Below are positions 6,815-12,588 of a DNA stretch of 12,588 nt, piece by piece. Location of the stretch: NCBI GenBank assembly GCA_002495225.1, contig DAEF01000139.1:1-12588 (forward strand), in the 5' to 3' direction. A program made the position numbers and the translations under genes. Position 1 is the stretch's first letter, and each line of letters starts with the position of its first letter. Origin of the DNA: Methanoregulaceae archaeon UBA288 (GTDB lineage: Archaea > Halobacteriota > Methanomicrobia > Methanomicrobiales > Methanospirillaceae). Under the pieces are notes generated by a model that searched no databases, was not told the DNA's origin, and saw nothing but the letters and a program-made list of their open reading frames with translations.

Positions 6815-7645
6815 TCAGGGTTTCGGGACGTATTCGCGCCGGGCATGGCGGCGGACCGCACGATCGACGACAAGGCCGGCGAGGCGATCGATCGGGGAGA
6901 CGCGGGCCGGCACGAAGAAGTCGCTGTCGGCGAGGGGAAGGTAGTACGCCGTGTCGGCCGGGCAGGCTTCGGGTCGCGCCAGGGTCAGCCCGCGCATGGA
7001 CCGGAAGTGGAGTACCCGCCAGCGCTCGGGCCGGTACGGGGCCGTGTCGTGGAGGGTCGCGGCGAGCCGTTCCGCCGCGCGGTCGAGCGCCGCCTCTGCC
7101 ATCTCCGTGCTCGCCGCCCCGGCCCCGAGGCGCGGGTGCGCGGCGACGCCGACCTGATCGACGAAGACGAAGCCCCAGGCGGCCGGCCCGGTCTGGATCG
7201 CGGCGAGGGTCTCCTTCAGCCCGAACGGGCCGGCGCTGGTCGCGACCGCGAGCGCGGGCTTCGGGTAGAACCGGGGGCGGTGGCAGCACCAGGCGAGCCG
7301 GTCCACGAAGGTCTTGTAGAGGCCCGAGACGTTCTGGACGTAGTTGGGCGAGGCGAAGATCGCGCCGTCGCAGGCGTCGAGCCGGGCCAGGACCTCGTCG
7401 CGCCCGTCGTGAACCGGGCAGAAGGCCTCGCCCTCGGCGATGCAGCAGAAGCAGCCCCGGCAGCCCTCGAGCCCGACGTCGCGGAGGTACAGGTACTCGA
7501 CCTCGATCCCGCCGGCAAGGCGGAGGCGTGCCTCGATCCTCTCGACGGCCCGGACGGTCGCGCCGCGGTGCGGGCTCCCGATGACCGCGAGCACGCGCTT
7601 TCCCCCGCCTGGGGATCCAGTTGGGTCCGCCACGTCGTCTGCCAT
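6815..7645 (-). CDS. Iron-sulfur flavoprotein (Isf-like)
   Basis: A 276-residue flavodoxin-fold protein. It begins with a phosphate-binding loop GSPHRGATV (23-31), followed by C62-x2-C65-x2-C68-x7-C76 (GCRGCFCCIAEGEAFC, with an additional C67) and SPNYVQNVSGLYKTFVDRL. It thus belongs to the NADPH-dependent FMN reductase/Isf group that binds FMN and probably a [4Fe-4S] cluster. The first three cysteines are spaced as in the neighbouring paralogue but the last gap is longer. A C-terminal segment after about residue 200 is longer than in minimal flavodoxins and is of unknown role. ATG 7645 is chosen over a TTG at 7672 because AGGACGG lies seven bases before it. The TTG directly abuts the Trm-G10 stop (TGATTG), so a longer form starting there cannot be excluded. 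Probably co-transcribed with the upstream trm and argG genes. Confidence 0.82.
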   Translation of the reverse strand: MADDVADPTGSPGGGKRVLAVIGSPHRGATVRAVERIEARLRLAGGIEVEYLYLRDVGLEGCRGCFCCIAEGEAFCPVHDGRDEVLARLDACDGAIFASPNYVQNVSGLYKTFVDRLAWCCHRPRFYPKPALAVATSAGPFGLKETLAAIQTGPAAWGFVFVDQVGVAAHPRLGAGAASTEMAEAALDRAAERLAATLHDTAPYRPERWRVLHFRSMRGLTLARPEACPADTAYYLPLADSDFFVPARVSPIDRLAGLVVDRAVRRHARREYVPKP

Positions 7646-7672
7646 CGGTCCGTCCTGTGCCGGCAGACCCAA

Positions 7673-8638
7673 TCAACCTGTCGACCGTTCGAGCACCAGG
7701 ACCCGGCGGGTCAGGCTCTTGTGCACGCGCTGCTCGAACCGATCGAGGATCGCGAGGTGGCGGGCCGCGATCGCGTCGATCGGCCGGTGGGTGACGATCA
7801 CGGCCCGCCGTCCCGGCCGGAGCACGCGTGCGACCTCGGCGAGCGACTCGTCGTAGAGCCGCTCGAGGGTCTCGCCCCGGATCTGCACGGACTGGCCGTA
7901 CGGCAGGTCCGAGACGACCGCGTCGACCGATGCCGACCGGAGGGGGAGACGGGCCGCGTCCGCGAGCGCGACCTCGGCGCCGGGCAGGTTCAGGCGCGTG
8001 CCCCCGAGCATCAGGGGGTCGATGTCGAACCCGAGCGCACGGACGCCGAGGAGGGACGCCTCGATCAGGGTCCCGCCCGTGCCCGCGAACGGGTCGAGCA
8101 GCACCTCGCCCGGGTCGATGCCCGAGAGGTTCACGAGCGTCCGGGTCATGCGCGGCATCATCACGCCGGGATGGAAGAACGGCCGCGAGAAGGGACGGCG
8201 GGCGTCCAGCGCCCGCCGGTCCGGCTCGCAGACGAGCCGGCCCAGGTAGCACCGGTCGCCCGAGCAGACGAGCCCGTAGGTGGTCTCCGGGGCCGAGAGC
8301 GAGACCCTGCCCGGGATCAGGCCGCCGAGCCGGCGCTCGAGCGCGAGCGCCGGGGTGGCGAGGGTTGCGCCCTCGACCTTCTTCACCCGGAGCGCGAACG
8401 TCCCGTCCGGTTCGAGTTCGGCAGAGCAGACCATCGCGTCGACCGCGTCGTCGAGGGCCGGGCAGTCGGCGATGTACTCGTACGCACGGTGGGTCAGGGC
8501 GAGGCGCGCGAGGCGGGCGGGGTCGGCGCACTCGCCCACGGCGAGCTGCGGGCCCGTCTCCTCCACGCGGACGGCGCACCCGAGCTCGGCCGCCGGGAGG
8601 GCCGGGTGCTCGCCCGAGAGGAGGCAGACGACGCGCAT
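7673..8638 (-). CDS. tRNA (guanine(10)-N2)-dimethyltransferase (Trm-G10 type)
   Basis: A 321-residue protein. The N-terminal half fits a THUMP-type RNA-binding region (about 40-140). The C-terminal half is a class I SAM methyltransferase: RPFFHPGVMMPRMTRTLVNL (149-170), motif I LLDPFAGTGGT (180-190), an acidic FDID (204-207), and catalytic motif DLPYG (244-248), the D-x-P-Y signature of N2-guanine methylation. This matches archaeal Trm-G10, which methylates G10 of tRNA. The start at ATG 8638 gives the expected length; longer in-frame extension upstream would overlap argG and encodes no family sequence. It begins eight bases after the argG stop, so the two are probably on one transcript. A related RNA N2-guanine methyltransferase is the alternative. 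Confidence 0.87.
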   Translation of the reverse strand: MRVVCLLSGEHPALPAAELGCAVRVEETGPQLAVGECADPARLARLALTHRAYEYIADCPALDDAVDAMVCSAELEPDGTFALRVKKVEGATLATPALALERRLGGLIPGRVSLSAPETTYGLVCSGDRCYLGRLVCEPDRRALDARRPFSRPFFHPGVMMPRMTRTLVNLSGIDPGEVLLDPFAGTGGTLIEASLLGVRALGFDIDPLMLGGTRLNLPGAEVALADAARLPLRSASVDAVVSDLPYGQSVQIRGETLERLYDESLAEVARVLRPGRRAVIVTHRPIDAIAARHLAILDRFEQRVHKSLTRRVLVLERSTG

Positions 8639-8646
8639 CGGCTCGT

Positions 8647-9825
8647 TCAGGTCCGCCGCCGCATCCGCGCCTGGAGCCCGAAGTACTCGGAGAAGCCGAT
8701 CGCCGAGCACTGGTCGAGCGTGGTCGAGTCGAACGAGACGAGGTCGCCCGAGTAGAGCGCGAACGGCGACGACCGCCCGAGCACCTGGAAACCGCCCTTG
8801 AAGAGCCGGAGGTCGACCGTGCCGGAGACGACCGACTGCGTCTCGTCGACGAACGCGTTGAGCGCGCAGTAGAGCGGCTCGTACACGAGCCCCATGTACG
8901 CGAGCTCGGACCACTTCTCGTCCACGCAGGCCTTGAACGCGATCTCCTGCCGGGTCAGCACGAGCCGCTCGAGGTCGCGGTGCGCGGCGAGCAGCACGGT
9001 CGCTGCCGGGTGCTCGTAGCACTCGCGCGCCTTCAGCCCGAGGACGCGGTCCTCGATCATGTCGTTCCGGCCGACGCCGTGCGCGCCCGCGAGCCGGTTC
9101 AGGGCCATGACCAGGTCGAAGCCCTTCATCAGCGCGCCGTCGAGCGCGACCGGCACGCCCTCCTCGAACGTGATCGAGACCTCTGCCGGGGTGTCCGGCG
9201 CCGCTTCCGGTGCGGTCGTCCAGTGCCAGATCTCCTCGGGCGGGTGGTACGCCGGGTCCTCGAGCCGGCCCCCCTCGATCGAGCGGCTCCAGCAGTTCTC
9301 GTCCATGGACCAGGGCTTCGCCTTCGCGACCGGCACCGGGATCCCGTGCTCGGCGGCGTAGTCCATCTCCCACTCGCGGGTCAGGTTCTGCTCGCGGATC
9401 GGGGCGACCACCTCGAGCCCGGAGGCCCGGATGATGAAGTCGAAGCGGAGCTGGTCGTTCCCCTTGCCCGTGCAGCCGTGCGCGACCGCCGCCGCGCCCT
9501 CCTCCTTTGCGATCCGGACGCACTCCCCGGCGATCAGGGGCCGGGCGAGGGAGGTGCCCATGGGGTAGCCCTCGTAGCTCCCGTTCGCCCGGATCGCGCG
9601 GAGGACGTGCTCGTTGACGAACCGGTCGCGCGCGTCGATCGTCACGTGCCGGTCCGCGATCCGCTCGCCCTTCTCGGTCGCCATCCGGATATCGGCCTCG
9701 GTCTGGCCGACGTCGACCGCGACCGTGACCACGCGGTCGTAGCCGTACCGCTCCTTGAGGAGCGGCACGCAGATCGACGTGTCGAGCCCGCCCGAGAAGG
9801 CGAGCACAATAGTTCCCTTGCCCAT
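8647..9825 (-). CDS. argG: Argininosuccinate synthase
   Basis: A 392-residue enzyme joining citrulline and aspartate with ATP to make argininosuccinate, the second-last step of arginine synthesis. The PP-loop ATP pyrophosphatase motif AFSGGLDTS (9-17) is intact. Typical later segments are EGYPMGTSLARP, AHGCTGKGNDQLRF, AKPWSMDENCWSRS and GRNDMIEDRVLGLK. ATG 9825 is chosen: TGGTGA with GGTGA at 9835-9831 sits five bases upstream. A GTG at 9834 is in frame but is part of that ribosome site. Length matches the family (about 390-400). It is first in a minus-strand run with the Trm-G10 gene and the two flavoprotein genes. It lies 52 bases from the stop of the membrane-protein gene upstream, with a possible promoter in that gap. 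Confidence 0.96.
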   Translation of the reverse strand: MGKGTIVLAFSGGLDTSICVPLLKERYGYDRVVTVAVDVGQTEADIRMATEKGERIADRHVTIDARDRFVNEHVLRAIRANGSYEGYPMGTSLARPLIAGECVRIAKEEGAAAVAHGCTGKGNDQLRFDFIIRASGLEVVAPIREQNLTREWEMDYAAEHGIPVPVAKAKPWSMDENCWSRSIEGGRLEDPAYHPPEEIWHWTTAPEAAPDTPAEVSITFEEGVPVALDGALMKGFDLVMALNRLAGAHGVGRNDMIEDRVLGLKARECYEHPAATVLLAAHRDLERLVLTRQEIAFKACVDEKWSELAYMGLVYEPLYCALNAFVDETQSVVSGTVDLRLFKGGFQVLGRSSPFALYSGDLVSFDSTTLDQCSAIGFSEYFGLQARMRRRT

Positions 9826-9864
9826 CGAGTTCACCAGGATTCGAAAGGAATGGTTCGCGGGACT

Positions 9865-9873
9865 GGGTATTAG
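9865..9873 (-). promoter_or_regulatory. Possible TATA box for argG
   Basis: On the minus strand CTAATAC lies in an AT-richer patch between the stop of the haem-like membrane protein and argG. It is about 40-48 bases upstream of ATG 9825, which would give a leader of roughly 15-20 bases containing the GGTGA ribosome site. A modest match, but the spacing is right. Confidence 0.4.
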
Positions 9874-9877
9874 AGTT

Positions 9878-10495
9878 TCACCCGGTACGCGTAGTCGCAG
9901 GGGCCCGCTTCCGCCGCTGCCAGCGCTTCGCGACGAAGGCGCCGACGACCGCGACCCCGAGCCCCAGGTAGAGGGCAGTGAGGAAGAGGTTCCCGAAGAA
10001 GAACCGGCTCATGAACATGCCGTGGAAAAGCCCGGCGAGAAACCCGAGGTAGATCACCAGGTGAAAGTACCGCCATTCGGCGAACCGGGCCCGGACCAGG
10101 GCGCCGACCACGGCGACGTAGACGAGCGGCAGGGAGATCCGCCCCGCGTTCATGGCATACCTGTCGAGGAACGGCAGGGTCGGGACGAAGACGAGGAACG
10201 ACGAGGAGCGCACGGCGACCAGGACCGGGTGGAGGGTGTTCGCGGCGAGGCCGAACCCGGCGAAGACGTGGTGGACCCCGAGGAACGGGGAGCCGAAGAC
10301 CCGGCGGACCTCCGCGAGGAACGGGGTCATCAGGGCCGCGATCCCCATCGCGAGGACCCCCCAGAGCACGGCGATGCGGATCCCGAGGGTGACGGGGGTC
10401 GGGTTCGGCAGTCCGACAACGACCGCCGCGACGGCGAGAAAGACGACGACGATCGCGCCCGCCGCGACGGCGCCGGCACGGGTCAACCCTGGCAT
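9878..10495 (-). CDS. Ferric-reductase-like membrane protein, probable b-haem binding
   Basis: A 205-residue integral membrane protein with about six hydrophobic helices and a basic C-terminal tail (AKRWQRRKR). Two histidine pairs lie in separate helices: H75/H76 with H89 (GVHHVFAGFGLAANTLHPV) and H145 with H158 (YFHLVIYLGFLAGLFHGMF), 13-14 residues apart in each helix. That arrangement is the b-haem ligation pattern of the ferric reductase-like transmembrane (PF01794) group, in which paired helices hold two stacked haems. No FAD or NAD(P) domain is attached, so a separate partner would be needed for a complete reductase. ATG 10495 is preceded at short distance by GGGTG and gives an N-terminal helix. 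It diverges from the AbrB/arsM unit. Membrane location is certain; haem binding is inference. Confidence 0.72.
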   Translation of the reverse strand: MPGLTRAGAVAAGAIVVVFLAVAAVVVGLPNPTPVTLGIRIAVLWGVLAMGIAALMTPFLAEVRRVFGSPFLGVHHVFAGFGLAANTLHPVLVAVRSSSFLVFVPTLPFLDRYAMNAGRISLPLVYVAVVGALVRARFAEWRYFHLVIYLGFLAGLFHGMFMSRFFFGNLFLTALYLGLGVAVVGAFVAKRWQRRKRAPATTRTG

Positions 10496-10568
10496 GGCAC
10501 CCAGTCGTGGTCCATTCGTCTTGAACCTTGCGCAGTGCAGGGATGCCGTTTGCCGAAAAATCATAACG

Positions 10569-10584
10569 TTCAGATCCATCTGAA
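10569..10584. promoter_or_regulatory. Perfect palindrome next to the arsM-operon TATA box: candidate operator
   Basis: TTCAGAT-CC-ATCTGAA is a perfect 7+2+7 inverted repeat in the 124-base gap between the divergent membrane-protein and AbrB/arsM genes. Its right end shares two bases with the TATA box and covers the expected BRE position, so a dimer bound here would block TBP/TFB recruitment for the AbrB/arsM unit. It could also affect the divergent gene. The bound protein is unknown; candidates are the AbrB protein encoded next door or an ArsR-type repressor from elsewhere. Confidence 0.6.
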
Positions 10585-10591
10585 TATTTAT
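10583..10591 (+). promoter_or_regulatory. TATA box for the AbrB/arsM unit
   Basis: AATATTTAT lies in an AT-rich patch about 30-37 bases before ATG 10620. Initiation would be expected near 10610, close to the GAGGAG ribosome site (10609-10614), so the leader would be very short. Read backwards, the same bases (ATAAATATT) could also serve the divergent membrane-protein gene, though that would give it a long leader. Confidence 0.55.
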
Positions 10592-10619
10592 CACCCCCGG
10601 GCTCCAACGAGGAGACTGC

Positions 10620-10856
10620 ATGACGGATGAAGAGAGCGCGTGCCGGCTCGAGGCACTGGTCGCCGTGGACGAACGCGGCCAGATGGTGCTGCCGAAGGAT
10701 CTGCGCGAGCGGCTCGGGATCGGGCCGGGCGAAAAGCTCGCGATCAGCTCGTGCGAGTGCGATGGCGAGGTCTGCTGCCTTGTGCTGATGCGGGCCGACC
10801 GCCTCAACGGGATGGTCCGGGGCGTGCTCGGGCCCGTCATGCGAGAGGTGCTCTGA
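10620..10856 (+). CDS. AbrB/SpoVT-like regulator associated with arsM, cysteine-rich
   Basis: A 78-residue protein whose centre, VDERGQMVLPKDLRERLGIG (16-35) then PGEKLAI, is a clear AbrB/MazE/SpoVT swapped-hairpin DNA-binding domain. It carries five cysteines: C8, C45, C47, C52 and C53 (SSCECDGEVCC). Similar small proteins with this 'RGQMVLPK' core and a C-terminal LxGMVxGVLGP segment occur beside arsenite methyltransferase genes, and some databases name them HgcC-like; I recall this but cannot check it. The cysteines could bind arsenite or a metal, making it a candidate sensor-repressor of its own operon. ATG 10620 follows GAGGAG with five bases' spacing. Its stop overlaps the arsM start (TGATG at 10854-10858), implying translational coupling. 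AbrB proteins usually act as dimers or tetramers. A role as an antitoxin is less likely because no toxin gene follows. Confidence 0.8.
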   Translation: MTDEESACRLEALVAVDERGQMVLPKDLRERLGIGPGEKLAISSCECDGEVCCLVLMRADRLNGMVRGVLGPVMREVL

Positions 10857-11668
10857 TGGACAGGGAACGGATACACGAGGCGGTCCGGGAGGGATACTCC
10901 CGGGTGGCGGAACAGGGATGCGGGTGCGGATGCAGTTGCGGTGCCGACCCGGGCGAGATCAGCGGCAAGATCGGGTACTCGACCGAGGAGATGGGAGCCG
11001 TCCCCGAGGGTGCGAACCTCGGGCTCGGGTGCGGCAACCCGGTCGCGCTCGCCAACCTCGCGCCGGGCGAGGTCGTCCTCGACCTCGGCTCCGGGGCCGG
11101 GTTCGACGCGTTCCTCGCGGCGCGCGCGGTCGGCGAGTCCGGCCGCGTGATCGGCGTCGACATGACGCCTGCCATGCTCGAGCGGGCCCGCGAGAACGCC
11201 CGCGCGGGCGGGTACGCCAACGTCGAGTTCCGGCTCGGCGAGATCGAACACCTGCCCGTCGCGGACCAATCGGTCGACGTCGTGATCTCGAACTGCGTGA
11301 TCAACCTCTCGCCCGATAAGGGGCAGGTCTTCCTCGAGGCGTTCCGCGTGCTGAAGCCCGGGGGCCGGCTGCTGATCTCGGACATGGTGATGGTGGGCGA
11401 GCTCCCCGAGCGGGTCCGGAAGTCGGTCGCGGCCTTTGTCGGCTGCATCGCGGGCGCCGTCTCGCGCGATCGCTACCTGACGCTGGTCCGGCGCGCGGGC
11501 TTCTCCGGGGTCGAGGTGGTCGAGGAGGTGCCGTTCCCGGTCTCCTGCATGGCGAACGACCCGACCGCGCAGGCGGTCTTCGGCGACGTCACGCTGACCC
11601 CCGAAGAGCTCAGGGCGACCGAGTCGGCGATCGCCTCGGTGCGCGTCCGCGCGGTCCGGCCTGCCTGA
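10856..11668 (+). CDS. arsM: Arsenite S-adenosylmethionine methyltransferase
   Basis: A 270-residue class I methyltransferase that adds methyl groups to trivalent arsenic using SAM, forming methylated and sometimes volatile arsenicals. Motif I is VLDLGSGAGFD (74-84), with acidic VDM at 101-103. The three cysteines known to bind As(III) in ArsM are in place: C59 (LGLGCGNP), C147 (SNCVINLSPDK) and C197 (VGCIAGA). Near the N-terminus is an extra cluster C22-G-C24-G-C26-S-C28, which may help gather As(III) or be a metal-binding tail. The ATG overlaps the stop of the AbrB-like gene (TGATG), so the two are expressed together. The C-terminal region after about 200 has the usual ArsM substrate-release segment. 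Methylation of other metalloids is possible. It converges on carB across a T/A tract. Confidence 0.92.
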   Translation: MDRERIHEAVREGYSRVAEQGCGCGCSCGADPGEISGKIGYSTEEMGAVPEGANLGLGCGNPVALANLAPGEVVLDLGSGAGFDAFLAARAVGESGRVIGVDMTPAMLERARENARAGGYANVEFRLGEIEHLPVADQSVDVVISNCVINLSPDKGQVFLEAFRVLKPGGRLLISDMVMVGELPERVRKSVAAFVGCIAGAVSRDRYLTLVRRAGFSGVEVVEEVPFPVSCMANDPTAQAVFGDVTLTPEELRATESAIASVRVRAVRPA

Positions 11669-11684
11669 GCCCGGCCTGATACAG

Positions 11685-11699
11685 TTTTTTTTAAAAAAA
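11685..11699. terminator. Bidirectional T8A7 terminator tract
   Basis: TTTTTTTTAAAAAAA sits in the 36-base gap between the convergent arsM and carB stops. Archaeal RNA polymerase stops at U runs without needing a hairpin. The T8 run serves arsM (+) and the A7 run, read as T7 on the minus strand, serves carB. It stands out sharply from the GC-rich surroundings. Confidence 0.7.
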
Positions 11700-11704
11700 G
11701 GGGG

Positions 11705-12588
11705 TCAGCAGGCCCCGAGGTAGTGGCCGAGCGGCTCGAGGGTGAGCTGGCTCTTGCCGATCGCCTCGATCGCGAGCGCCGCGGCCTTCGCGGCCGCGAG
11801 GGTCGTGATGTACGGGACCCCGAAATCGACGGCCATGCGCATGATCTGGTAGTGGTCCTGGCGCGAGGCCTTGTCGGACGGCGTATTCACGATCAGCTGG
11901 ATCTCGCCTTTCCGCATCATGTCGATCACGTTCGGCGAGCCCTCCTGGACCTTCCGCACGAGCCGCGCCTCGATCCCACCCTCCTGCAGCTTCTCAACCG
12001 TCCCCTGGGTGCCGTAGATCGCGAGCCCGAGCTCTGCCAGGATGCGGGCGATGGCGACGAGCTCCCGGTGCTGGTCGCCCGTGACCGAGATGAAGACGTT
12101 GCCCGAGGTCGGGAGCGCGTTGTCGGCCGCGATCAGGGCCTTGTAGTAGGCCCGGCCGAAGTCGTAGTCGATCCCCATCACCTCGCCGGTCGACTTCATC
12201 TCGGGCCCGAGGACGGTGTCGACGCCCGGCAGCTTGTTGAAGGGCAGGAGCACCTCCTTGACCGCGACGTGGTCGAAGGTGAGCTCCTCGTACCCGAGCT
12301 CGGCGAGCGGGCGGCCGATCATCACCTTCGCCGCGACCTTCGCGAGCGGGATCCCGGTCGCCTTCGAGACGAAGGGCACGGTCCGCGAGGCCCGCGGGTT
12401 CGCCTCGAGCACGTAGACCGTGTCGTCCTTGACGGCGAGCTGGAGGTTCATGAGCCCGACCACGCCGAGGCCGAGCGCGAGCCGGCGCGTGTAGTCGCGC
12501 ACCCGCTCGATCACCGAGGCCGAGAGGGACTGGGTCGGGATCACGCAGGCCGAGTCGCCCGAGTGGACCCCCGCCTCCTCGATATGCT
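11705..12588 (-). CDS. carB: Carbamoyl phosphate synthase large chain, C-terminal part (partial)
   Basis: The reading frame stays open to the right edge of the window, so only the last 294 residues are seen; an internal GTG at 12544 is not the start. The visible part begins in the second ATP-grasp domain with HIEEAGVHSGDSAC, followed by VLEANPRASRTVPFVSKATG and LPFNKLPGVDTVLGPEMKST. It ends with the MGS-like regulatory domain (about the last 135 residues: GNVFISVTGD, YGTQGTVEKL, VNTPSDKASR). This aligns throughout with bacterial CarB. The enzyme makes carbamoyl phosphate from glutamine, bicarbonate and ATP for arginine and pyrimidine synthesis, together with CarA, which must lie elsewhere. 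The MGS domain typically binds effectors such as UMP or ornithine. No frameshift or missing motif is seen. Confidence 0.95.
   Translation of the reverse strand, partial: HIEEAGVHSGDSACVIPTQSLSASVIERVRDYTRRLALGLGVVGLMNLQLAVKDDTVYVLEANPRASRTVPFVSKATGIPLAKVAAKVMIGRPLAELGYEELTFDHVAVKEVLLPFNKLPGVDTVLGPEMKSTGEVMGIDYDFGRAYYKALIAADNALPTSGNVFISVTGDQHRELVAIARILAELGLAIYGTQGTVEKLQEGGIEARLVRKVQEGSPNVIDMMRKGEIQLIVNTPSDKASRQDHYQIMRMAVDFGVPYITTLAAAKAAALAIEAIGKSQLTLEPLGHYLGAC

Noticed and set aside
6680..8755. 691-residue plus-strand open frame opposite the flavoprotein and Trm-G10 genes
   Set aside because: Antisense shadow, biased composition, no recognisable motif, and it crosses three real genes.
8639..9523. 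N-terminal extension of the Trm-G10 frame as a 616-residue protein
   Set aside because: It runs out of frame through argG and has low-complexity composition; the family sequence begins at 8638.
7828..9873. 681-residue plus-strand open frame opposite argG
   Set aside because: argG is unambiguous on the other strand; the frame is Arg/Pro/Gly-rich at the start and lacks any domain signature.
10496..11269. N-terminal extension of the membrane-protein frame as a 463-residue protein
   Set aside because: The extension is antisense to AbrB and arsM and crosses the divergent promoter region.
10620..11668. AbrB-like gene as antitoxin of a toxin-antitoxin pair
   Set aside because: The coupled downstream gene is a full ArsM methyltransferase, not a toxin.

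Overview
The window looks like the chromosome of a GC-rich methanogenic archaeon, most likely of the Methanomicrobiales/Methanomicrobia. Archaeal signs are TATA-type promoters, GGTGA-type Shine-Dalgarno sites, a Trm-G10 tRNA methyltransferase, a HerA-like ATPase, two iron-sulfur flavoproteins of the methanogen Isf type, and a membrane-anchored tandem winged-helix regulator. The genus cannot be fixed from the sequence alone. Genes are packed tightly and no gap without a gene exceeds about 200 bases. I see no rRNA, tRNA, CRISPR array or insertion sequence.

Layout: (1) 1-994 (+) holds the 3' end of a gene for a probable surface or secreted protein, whose stop overlaps the start of a membrane-bound wHTH regulator; this kilobase is clearly AT-richer than the rest. 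(2) 1190-2065 (+) is a PHP-domain metal-dependent hydrolase. It converges on a two-gene minus-strand unit (3452-2084): a UbiA-family prenyltransferase followed, with an 11-nt overlap, by a small two-helix membrane protein. (3) 3540-4082 (+) is a DUF488 protein, divergent from ubiA. (4) 5688-4180 (-) is a stand-alone HerA-like ATPase with a clear TATA box. (5) 9825-5776 (-) is a run of argG, a Trm-G10 tRNA methyltransferase gene and two Isf-like flavoprotein genes. (6) 10495-9878 (-) is a ferric-reductase-like membrane protein with two His pairs suited to b haem. It diverges from an AbrB-type regulator plus arsM unit (10620-11668, +). A perfect 7-2-7 palindrome abuts the TATA box between them. 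(7) 11705-12588 (-) is the 3' part of carB, separated from convergent arsM by a T8A7 terminator tract.

Functionally, carB and argG both serve arginine synthesis (carB also serves pyrimidines) and lie on the same strand. The arsenic/redox module (membrane haem protein, AbrB, ArsM) sits between them in divergent orientation, so it may be a later insertion. The strongest candidates for something undescribed are the palindrome-controlled AbrB/ArsM unit with its cysteine-rich regulator and divergent membrane haem protein, and the translationally coupled surface protein plus membrane-bound regulator at the left edge.
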